From Apostichopus japonicus (lineage: Eukaryota; Echinodermata; Holothuroidea; Aspidochirotida; Stichopodidae), in the NCBI RefSeq assembly GCF_037975245.1, contig NC_092568.1:28921501-28985500 (forward strand): a stretch of 64,000 nucleotides of DNA, read 5' to 3'. The position numbers and the translations under genes were made by a program. The stretch's first letter is position 1. Every line of letters begins with the position of its first letter. Of this stretch, positions 30,101 through 41,500 are shown piece by piece. The notes under the pieces were generated by a model. The model ran no database searches and was not told the DNA's origin. It worked only from the letters and a program-made list of their open reading frames with translations.

Positions 30101-33100
30101 CTTTAATGTGTTAGTTAAACATTCACGTAACTATCATTAATGTCCCTGGTATCCCTTTGTCAATTCTTACCTTGGCACCTTCTGGTTCGTGTAAAGAGAT
30201 AGCCAGGACTGCAACGATTGGAAGAACACTTGTAACTTCCCAGGGTGTTGATACAGAGGAATTTACCGCACTGGTTGAACTGACACTCATCAACATCTAA
30301 AAAACCGAATCAAGAAACATTTCATTCATGGGTCAGTTTTCATGAACTGTATTTCAAAAGGAAATTATACAGTCTTCAAGGTCATTCTCCGCAAAACAAA
30401 ATGATGGCATTGAAGGGGGGGGGGGGGGAGATGTTGGTAAAAGCTAGGGCAACTACTATACATTCTCTGGCCATAAAACTTATCGATAATTTTATTTGAA
30501 CGAACGAATTAAAATGAGGGTATTACAATATTCTTGTGTGCTATACTTGAGGTCTATTTATTAAGGATATCACAGTTTATTTTTGGTACTCAGACATGTC
30601 TACTCATAGCATCCCTCCCTCTGTTTCCGGCTCTTTTCCTGCCCCCTCCCAACCCTGGGCACCCCTTCCCACTCCTTCCCCGCAGGGACAATACAAAATT
30701 GCTGATTGCCTGTTTAGTGCTTACACCCTTTTCCAGCTGAATACATCCAGAAAGCTGCTAGTAATTTAATATAATCTACCACAGGATAGATAATGACAGC
30801 TACAGTTGCAGTGCTTGATATCGAATCAACACATATGGCAAGCATAGGACTATAAAGGCAAACAGTCCTACACAGAGAACACATCCATGGACATCAAGCC
30901 CAAACTTGTGGTACTGTACGGAAAGGAAATGTAGAAACCAATCCAGACACTGCTGGATAGATCAAATATAATGCTCAATACACTTTGACAGGAAAGCATG
31001 CGTGAATAAAGTATAATCATAGGGTTAAACTACAAATAATATTATTAGAATCTTAAACCACATGAAACTTCCTCAGAATATCAGCCTTGTATGTAAACAT
31101 AGTCACCTCTAACGTTATGAGAGTTCAATTGACAAGGACAAAACCAATGTTACATTGGATATTTAACATAAAGGTGAACTGTAGTTAAGCACTGAAATCA
31201 CTGTCAGTACCTCATCAGTAAATGGTCGTCGAGATTCTGGCAGCCGCCATCATTCTCTCACTCAATCTCTTCCCATCCATCACATCCCTCCCTCCCCCCC
31301 CCAAATAAAACAATAAAACAAACAAACAAAAGAAAGAAATCAAGTAACAATGATAATACTGAGCAAACAGCATGGAATTGCTGCAAATTTTGTGCTCACT
31401 TGATTCCACCTATTTAACGTCCAAGTTAAAAATCAAGCAGGTATATTTCGTTAGATGAAAATATGTTTTTAAAAGAAATATTCATATTTCATCCACAGAA
31501 GATCATCACCATCTGCTTGTTTGCCATTTTAAATTTGCAGCCATAACCAGAACCCTTTGCTATACATTTTCATCTAATTACCCATATTTGAACTTCATAA
31601 AATAATGAAGATTGTCAAACCTTGACATGTTTTTCCACTATTTTTACTGCTCAGCCCAGGGCCACAGATACAAAGATGGCTACCGATGAAATCAATACAA
31701 CGCCCTCCGTTGCAAATGTCTGGCTGTGATCTGCACTCATTGATGTCTGTCCAAGGAAGGAAATATTACATGAAGTTAAAAGTTCATTGGTATCATCTAC
31801 AAATGTATGTCAATGTCAATAAAATGCTTGTTAAAGGTTGAATATTAGTGACCATTGTTTGCATGTACAATACCACAAACCTGCTTTAATATGTACAATA
31901 TATATGTCAATGCTTTAAAAGTGTTATTGCCAATCATTGAATAATATTTAATGTTAAAAATAAATGAACATCCTGAAAATTCAATTGAATTCTATCTGAC
32001 ATACAACAAAAGAGAAATAAGATATTGAAAGAGTAGTATGTGGCTGGCTACCATTCACGCATTTCACATTTGATTTATTATACAGCTTCAAAACTGTGAT
32101 ATAAGAACTTTAGTAATTCAGTTGCAGTAGCTATTCAGTTGCAATTCAATACCATTCAATTTATTAATCACATTAGTGTTGCAGTAATAACACCCACCAC
32201 ATATTACATAATATGTAACATTAAACATAATTATAGCACAAAAAAAACATTTATGTGACTACAAAGATATATCTAAAATGATAGGAAACCAGAATTCATG
32301 AAAGTCTCAGGAATACATGGTGCGATCAAATGATTTCAAATGAATTCAGAAACTTGTGTTAATGAACTTATGAAATATGGCTTAAGAACACCAGATCATT
32401 GAGAGGCAAATGTGGTCATCATAATCTTGCTGTCTTGTCAGCTTTAAATTGAAGGAAACCAAATCTATACTCACTGATACATCTGTCACCTTGTCTCGTT
32501 GCTTTGTAACCTGAATTGCAAATACATCTATAGCCTATTGCTGTGTCCACATTTTCGCATCTTCCATTTTGACACCTCCGACCAGGGTTACTGCACACAT
32601 TTCTATCCGGCCTGCTCCCAGTACCGACAGGACTAGTCCCTCCATTGCCACCACCTCCTTGTCTTCCACCATTTTCTTTAATTGAAAATGACATGAAAAA
32701 GGCTCATGTACAGTAACTACTTAAATAATTACCTACATACCCAAAGAAACAGAAAGACGAACAATGGAATTTGACTGCATGTAAGGTACAGTACTCACCT
32801 GCCTACAACACGTAGCCAAAATCTGCATTGATCAAGTAGGTTAGATGAAATAAGAACTTGCATTTGCCACACACAAAACTGGGTACCTGGTTGCTTGGGT
32901 AGCTTTATTAGGCCTAGGTGAAAAACCTATTATTGTCCATGTTTTGGAAGTTAATTATGATTTTGCTATAGGCCTAGTAAACAAATGTAAGAAGTACTAG
33001 TTTGTCTCACAATGTGTTTTAACAAAAGTAAAGTCAATCTTTTTCATGACAGCTTACAATATTATCAGATCAATGTTAATTAAATTAGTTTCAGCACTGA

Positions 33101-36100
33101 TCACTGTGATTGTGAACATTACATTTGCAAAAAAAATGTGAACTACAGTACAAGGCCCTAGGCCAATTTAGCCTGGAATTGAATTTGTCTCTCCTGAGCC
33201 TAACGTCAGCCATAGACCTTTGTTATAATCAAAAGTTTGGGGAAAAACTGGTACGTATATAGGCTATAGTTAGGACTAGGTTAGCCTAAGTTACGCCTGA
33301 TCACAAAGGTCAGGCCTACGTTTAGGCCTAACGTTATGGGTAGGGTTATGCAACATAGGCTTGGCCTAGAAAACATTGGCAACATCAACACATGCCCATG
33401 GGGACTTAGAATTGCACTGCTATTGTCAAGTCCTTTTCCAGTCATGGTCCACTTTCGTCACCTCGCAAACCAATAAATACCAGCAATCCTGGTAAATGTA
33501 TTATACCAACACTGACTACTAAGGCCAACGTACAAAGTAATGCATTCCCACGGTCGTTACACTCAACGCATTGCGCACTCCCGGCCCTTTCGGCGTCAAC
33601 CAAACGACGTGTATATAATGCTTCCGTGATAAACGGCCGTCGAAGTGACCGCTTTGTCAAGTTATCAGCTGACAACTTCTCACGTTTGGACAGAGCATTT
33701 TCAACAAATCTCAATTTTGTTGACCACATGAATAATAGAGATCATTCATTTGACTTGACAAGGGGTAGTTGGGCCGTGACGAGAGAATGGGGGGGGGGCA
33801 GGGGCGGATCCAGGATTTTGAGAAAGGGGGGGCCGACATCCCGATGGTAGCACTTTAGTGATCTGCGTCCTGGGGGAGGGGTCTGGGGGAGGGGCCCCCT
33901 CCCCCTTGGAAATTTTTGGTTAATTGTGAGTGCTTAGATGCAAAATGGTGAAACATTTCGCCAAAAACTAGAAAAACCAGAAACGTTGCAGACACGCTTT
34001 TTTGTGCACATATTTTTGCTCGATAGACACATATTTAAGAACGCTCAACAGTGCATGTACAATGGATACACTATTATTGCGTCGATTCGTTTTTTCTTTT
34101 GCGCGAAAATTATGACGCCAGATTCACCCCAAGAAAAAACATAAAACAAGATATGTTCAATGAGATAATTATGATATACTTATTAATGAAATGGGGGTGT
34201 AGGCGGTTTTACACTATCTAACGCAACGTAGTCGCCAAGAACCTGAAGTATTTTTAAGGGAGGGCCTGATAATAAGCGGAAACGGATCACCGACCGAAAA
34301 TATATCGGAATTTGTGGATTATTTCTTGCTTCCTATTCAGGGGCGTAGCGAAGGTTCTTTTGTTGGGGGGGGGGTGATTTGATTTGCCGACGGATCTGGA
34401 AGTGGTGACTGAAATGGGGGAGGGGTCTAAGGGGAGGGGGTGTCCGCCTCCCCTTTGGAAAATTTTTAGTTTTGAAACATCCTTAGATGCAATCTGGTGT
34501 ATATTTTAAGTCAAATTTGATTTGCCGACGGATCTGGAAGTGGTGACTGAAATGGGGAGGGGTCTAAGGGGAGGGGGTGTCCCCCTCCCCTTTGGAAAAC
34601 TTTTAGTTTTGAAACGTCCTTTGATGCAATCTGGTGCATATTTTAAGTCAAATTTGATTTGCCGACGGATCTGGAAGTGGTGACTGAAATGGGGGAGGGG
34701 TCTAAGGGGAGTGGGTGTCCCCTCCCCTTTGGAAAATTTTTAGTTTTGAAACGTCCTTAGATGCAATCTGGTATATAGTTTAAGTCAAATTTGATTTGCC
34801 GACGGATCTGGAAGTGGCGACTGAAATGGGGGAGGGGTCTAAGGGGAGGGGGTGTCCCCCTCCCCTTTGGAAAATTTTTAGTTTTGAAACGTCCTTAGAT
34901 GCAATCTGGTGCATATTTTAAGTCAAATTTGGCACCGTAGAATTTCCATTTCGATATTATTTTTATGGCAGTCGGCAGAAGAAGAATTAATTCGGACCAA
35001 TTATCGAACTGTGTTTTCTCTTTCACCGATCGTTGAAATAGTGAAACTTCGTGATGAAAATGTTCAGAAAACTTTCCGGTAATGAGAAATAACAACATTC
35101 ATTGATATACAAGCGAGAAACGTTAAAAATTGTGTACAATTCGTGAGCCGTGTCCTTAAGTTTTCCACGGAGAACGAATGACATCTGCGATGACATCATT
35201 CTGAACAGAGGATAATAACAACACGTTGTCACACGATAGCACGACTCATGGGCTACGGCCTATACGGAAGCCTTTAATTCCATTTCTTTCACTGAGTTGC
35301 CGGCGATTCTGGCACTCGTCTAGCTGAGCCTGGCTACAGTAGCTATACTGACGGCCGTGACATTATCAGTTATTTGCCGAGAGGTTTTTAACTTGCAGGC
35401 GTCGGGTGATTGGATTGGTGAATGAGTTTATCAGATGAAGAACTGGAAAATCGAAAAAACCGATAAAGAAGCTCCCGTTCTCCTTTTCTCTATTCAGCTT
35501 TCCTTCTTTCTTCCCCTTCCGCTCTCTTCACCTTTTCTCCTTTTGCCGACAGACCCAAAATTTGCCGACAGCGACCAAATTATTATATATAATATAATAA
35601 ATAAAAAAATAAAACCAAAATCTCAAAGGTTTACTTGTTAACTCAAGGTTTCATACTAACGAAGAATCAGCTGACTCTCAAGGTTCACACGAAGCTCTTT
35701 TAGATGCTCTTATAGCTGCATTATGAGCCCATAAAAACTCGTGCACAGAAAATTGATGCATTTTGAGAACGAGACGCCCAGGCCGAATATAAAATATTCA
35801 AAGGCTACTACTGATGAAGCTCCTATAAAGTTTGAGAGCAGAAACCGGTCTAGTTGGTCATAAGAACCTACACTAGTCTCTCCTACTATTAACAGTACAC
35901 TCAATTCACCTAATAGGTGCAATTATGCTTCACCACGAGGAGCATGCTATAAGTTCATGTTCCTTGGGCCCTCCCTTAAAAATACTTCAGGTTCTTGGCG
36001 ACTACGTTGCGTTAGATAGTGTAAAACCGCCTACACCCCGTTTCATTCAGATAATTATGATATACTTGCTAACTGTGCATTGATTTTCCCTGACAGTAAG

Positions 36101-38552
36101 GTCAGCACTATAGTACTGAGCCGTATCTAATTAATACGTGATGTCGCGTAGGCCTGGTAATTGCCTTAGTTTCAAATTTGGAATAAAAACGATCGCGTTT
36201 CAGAGAAGAACAGCTGGATATATATTAGGCTTTTCTTTCACCAAGTTATGCCTATTAGGAATTTAAAGTACTCCCACATAAAAAAAACGCAACTGATTTC
36301 CAAAAAGGGGGGGGGCCGGGGCCGGGTCGGCCCCCCCCTGGATCCGCCCCTGGGGGGGGGGGTTCCGATAGTCTACAGTCCGGTGGGGCCCGGGAAGAAT
36401 ACATGGGATAAAAGTATAGTAAAGGTCAAATGAAGTGCCACAGCACGGTGTCATATAATTCCAAAGGTGTAGGACCATGCACCCATGTGGATCTCGTCGC
36501 TTTGGGGGGGGGGGCCTACAACAACATAGGCGCTATAGGAGCTTTTGATTCGACTATTCTGACATGTTCTTGTAAGTTTACAAAAGAGTATCATATGTAC
36601 TTTGATTATGCGAGACTGTCCAGCGACGACTACTGACCTTTCTTCGCTATACCGTGTCTAAGAGACTGACTTCGATCAGCTTGCGGCTTTGATAAGCCAA
36701 TGATGGCTTATTCGTGGGTTCCTGCTTGCGGGATGATCTAAAATACATACATACATACACGCATACATACACCCATACATACATACATCAATACTGCTTT
36801 GTACTTATCAAATGGGTTCGACAAACCAACTATTAAGTGCAATCAAACTTTAATATAATAGTTGTTTTTATATTGAAAACTTTGACCAGCTGACCTTACC
36901 TGACAATAATTGAGCTCTCCAAAAACCACGAGGTTACTATAGTTTATACTCATGCACAAAGGAGAACTACATAACATAGATATAAGTTCTCCACATGGTT
37001 ATCAGACATTCAATTCTCTAGAGTTACCTCAGGTTTGATCTGTTGCTCATGGAAACAACAGAGTATACGTTACATTAAAGGCATATTGTTGAAATTCTGT
37101 ACCGTTGGGTTTACTGATCAAGCGTAATCTCTTGTCAATCGTTGTAACCTATAACGACAACTTGAAATAGGCTATAATATATATGTCATCGATATACATA
37201 CAGGTACCATGCACGTTAATGGAAATACCGACTGAGCAATTGCGCATAATTTGAAGCTTACGCATGAACAATTAATCCTCCATCAAAGTTCAGCGACTTT
37301 ATGTTTTTAATCTTCCATTAAAACTCAGCAACTCGTGCGTAAGTGGCATGGTTTCGATTTCCGTATGAACACATGCCCTAACTTCTCGTCTTGTGACGGT
37401 TGTCGAAGTACGTGCAGTGATGTTGAAAACCTTCATCACTGGCAACCCAGTACGTGTTGTAAGGCCGAAGCTAGTATGGTTATCCCTCAGAACTGATGCG
37501 AATGTTAATAAAAGTATAGTTATCTCGGAGCAGGGAGTTGCTACAGAACTCCTTGCTCGGAGATTTGGAAAGGGAGCGAAATGAACTCGCATCCTTTCAG
37601 TGGCAGCCCACTGGTCTTATTTTAAAACGTCACTAAGGCCCATAGCGCCTGACTAACCAACGTAAAACAATGACAAGTGCTAGTTGTTGTAGAACGAGGA
37701 ATCCGCTAAGTGAAATGCACCATCTGAAAGAGTTATATTTAAGGTGACAATATTTTTTTCAGGAAATTCAGGGACATGATCATGAACCCCCCCCCCCCTC
37801 CCATCCTCATGTTGACATTAAGGGTAATATATATACCTACACTGTACATTTGATGGAACGCATTTGAGGGTTGAGGGTGTATGGTGGTCGTATGTTTTCA
37901 AATGCACAAGATTAGAACACCGTATCAATTAAGAAAGAAGTATTTTGTCCAAGATAAAAATCCAATGCCAAAACCTTGAATGTCACTGGAATCCTTATTG
38001 TTCGTCACTAGACATAATAAGTGCAATGTTACGATCTTCATATGAAGTTATTCAATGATCTGGGTTGCTCTTTTTTGTTAACCATGCAGGAATGTTACGT
38101 TTGCAGTAGCCATGTTGTAAACAATCACAGCTTAACCGACCAAGGTTCAAGCTGTCTCTACGAATGGGACGGTACGTATTATACCTCCACTCTTTTAATC
38201 CGGGCACGCGACATGATATCCGGGGTCTGTCCCCGGAAATCGGGGACGTCTGGTCACCTTAGTTATAGGTAGGCCTACTCGGATACCCCGATACCATGCA
38301 GGGTTGACTCTGTCAGGATAACCGTGTTTCATTCATTTGGAAATTAGGGCTAACGGCCTATTGTAGATTTCGTTGATTCTATCACTCTTTTCATGACTAC
38401 TACAAAATGGTGCGCTCTTAGTCAAGCTAGCTCCCGCCAGCAGTTTACTCAGCAAGACATAAAACCAGAATGCAAGAATGCGTTGTGGTTTCGATGAAGT
38501 AACATGAGCAGTTTTCTTCATGAATCTGACATAAATCATGATCAGACATGAA

Positions 38553-38595
<43 letters not shown>

Positions 38596-41500
38596 ACTGC
38601 CATGCGTACATGCGTTGTATAGGCTAATTATGTTGGAACGGTTTATTTTTATCCGCGCCGAATCATGAAAACTGGGGCTAGATTCATGGAAGTATTTAGG
38701 GTAATATATCTCAATGGTCGATTTAACTCTAATCTGGAAGTAGCCTATATACATCCAAGAAAACATTTTACATGACTCTTCGGATGTCAAGTATCATGAC
38801 CCAAACGATCTAGGCACATTTGAATCCGTAAGAAGTAGTTATTACTTCCGCTGGAGAAACTACCACTTTGACATGAACAGATGAACTGTCGTACGCTTGA
38901 ACGGTGGTTAAGATTATGATTCCAATATGATACGGCACCCGAAAAACAGGATAGGCCTACTTCTAATCTTATGAAATTGTAGGGTGTTCTGTCCGATGAT
39001 GTAATACTCTATACATACATAGGCCTACATTGGGTGAAAGGGTCTGGTGGATCGAGGACTACATATTAATGTATAAATATATAGATATATTCTTCGACCC
39101 ACCCCATCCTTTCTCCCAATCCGATAAATAAATCAAATGTTGAAACAAACAGGATGAGATCATTTGGAGGAGAGGGGTGAGGTGGGTAGGGTAGGTTAGG
39201 GCGAGGGTTATAATTATTATAATATATATCTTCCACCACGTAGAACGAGTTGGCCTACATCACAGCTACGACACAATATGATTAAGTAATAGATATATAA
39301 ATATATCTACATCTTACGCTAAACTTGAAAGTGGAATTCCGAGGCTACCTTGTCAATAAAATACAGTAATAATTAAGTTGAATCAACACAAGCAAGCAAC
39401 ACGTACACTGGCAGCGGATAAGTTAAACAATTGACCCCGTTATAGAATTAAACTAGAGAGTATCTCTATACGTCGGCGACGGAACGCAAAAAAAAAAAAA
39501 AAAACTAGTATAGGACTGAGGAGGTTTATATAGAGAGGGCACTGCAGCGTGGACCAAAACTGTACTTGGAAAAAGAATGCTTCTTCAACCTAGCATGTAC
39601 TGTACCTGTTGGTGTCGGTATGTGTGTATGTGTGAGTGTGGTCGGGGGTGTTTGGGCTTACATCCCTCTTCAACCTTACACAAAAGCAGTTATTAACCCA
39701 ATTTTATATTTTTCCGGGAGAGGGGCGGGGTAGGGAGGGGGATGCTATACCCTTTCATGCATGGGAGTCGCCATTAACGATCCCCATGTCCATACCACCT
39801 CCTTCATAAAATACTGGATCCGCCATTGAGACAGATCCCATGAAAATTGGTGAGAATATTATATAATAGATCCTCGAAGTCTATAATCTTATGATAGCTC
39901 CCATTTCAAGTTGAGGTTAAGCCTGCAGATCTGTTCTGTCAGATAGGCATCTCAGCTCATATAAGCTATGAGAACGTTGATGGGGCCAACTTGACGTTTT
40001 TAGTTCTATATTTTTAAATAAATCGGTGGGATTGATTCCAATCGGTATTGCAAATCATAAATTCCTGAAATAATGTGCAGTTCTCAGGTTCATATGGCAA
40101 CAACCAAAAATTCTTTTACGTACGCTACCTTATGTTAAAAACAACCGGTTTCATTCACTATCATTGTAACAATGCATTAAGATTACGGGGAATGCGCTAA
40201 CACCAGTGGCGCAGCCTATCCAAATGTGAGGGGAAGGAGAGGGAAGGACGAGGGGGGGGGGGGGGTTAAAAAACCGGTGGCGTTTGGGTGCCTTCCCCAA
40301 ATTGTTTGTTTATGAGATGCTATGGTGGCCCCGATATTGGACACTAGAAATTCCGTAAATTTTATCTCAAAATTTCTCTTCTTTTTCTTTCTTTCACTGA
40401 TTCTTCGACTATTTTCTCCATCTCGAATATTTTGTGTTCAAGATTTCGCCCACAATTTCGACAAGGCTTATCGCATACATTGAACGTGTTCTGCAAGTTT
40501 TAATTATATATCAAAAAAATCTTGTTTTGCTTTGTTGTGTTTGCCATATAAACAGTCGAAGTAAACGAAATATGGACGTTTTGTAGCAAACATTTTGACA
40601 CTTTTCATGATCTCAAAATTTCCGCTACACGCTAGAAATAACATTTTATGTCGAAATTTCTACTGTTTAGTAACATTTACACTTGTTTCTGACCCTTTGT
40701 GTTCTTATGTCGAAAGTTTTCTCACGCTTTTCTATCCCCCCCCCTCCCCACCGTTCCCACACATGTGAATGAGTACAAGCGACAGCTGTTGCATTTCATC
40801 TGAATAAATGCAACGGTCACGATAGCTTGGCTATGCAGGAGGTTTTTCTGCGAGCAGTTGGGTGATTCTGCGAACTACATGGGTGATTCTGAAAACAGTT
40901 CCAATTCAATCCTATATGCATATATAATCCACATAGAGTGTTCTTCCAAAAAAGCCAAAGCCTCATATTCCCGTTCTATGCACTGCAGGCACGAGTGGGT
41001 CTTTATGAACTCCCAGGTCTATACAATCACTTTGCCTGCATGCTTATTACCAGGCTACCTGCATGGGAGCCCCGAGAGGTTATGTTAAATGGTAAAATCC
41101 TGACGATTTAAGCAAAACTGTGTCGCTTTGAACCCGAGAATCTGACATACTTCTTAGTAACACCTTTGCCTTTAACTGGAGTCAGCATATATTTGATGTA
41201 TATATGGAGAGCAAATATAGCTGTCGTTATAGGGCTAGTGATGGTGGCATACTCCTATTAGAGTCCACCCAAAAGTTCTCCTTCAGGAAAAGAGCCAGAA
41301 AGCAGTAGTAGAACATCTCATTAGATATCTTATCAATCTGGTCAATTGAGGCAATTTTACACCCCTTTAGGCCTCCCAGAGGCAGCGTACGAAAAAGTGA
41401 CGAAAACTTCCGGCTCGGATAGCAAAATATCTACATGGTCATGATGCAGAAAATTGATGGTGCCATGAATGGCTAACTTGTATTTATGGCCATCCAGTGA

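Larger units (their letters stand above)
33799..36352. mobile_element. Non-autonomous hAT-like element, 2.55 kb
   Basis: Terminal inverted repeats: left CAGGGGCGGATCCAGG..., then a G run and GGCCGAC; right, reverse-complemented, CAGGGGCGGATCCAGG, a G run and GGCCGAC. CAG-start ends and an 8-bp target duplication are hAT hallmarks. Both flanks carry at least eight G (33791-33798 and 36353-36360), consistent with a GGGGGGGG duplication but ambiguous because it is homopolymeric. No transposase frame is visible inside. Confidence 0.65.

Noticed and set aside
33608-33850. TATATAA on the plus strand followed by a 74-codon frame
   Set aside because: The frame runs into the hAT-like element end, and TATA-like strings are frequent in this AT-rich window; no independent support for a plus-strand gene.
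38222-38262. CCGGGGTCTGTCCCCGG hairpin followed by GGGGACGTCTGGTCACCTTA, like a transposon end
   Set aside because: No inverted partner or target duplication found in the window, so it cannot be called as an element.
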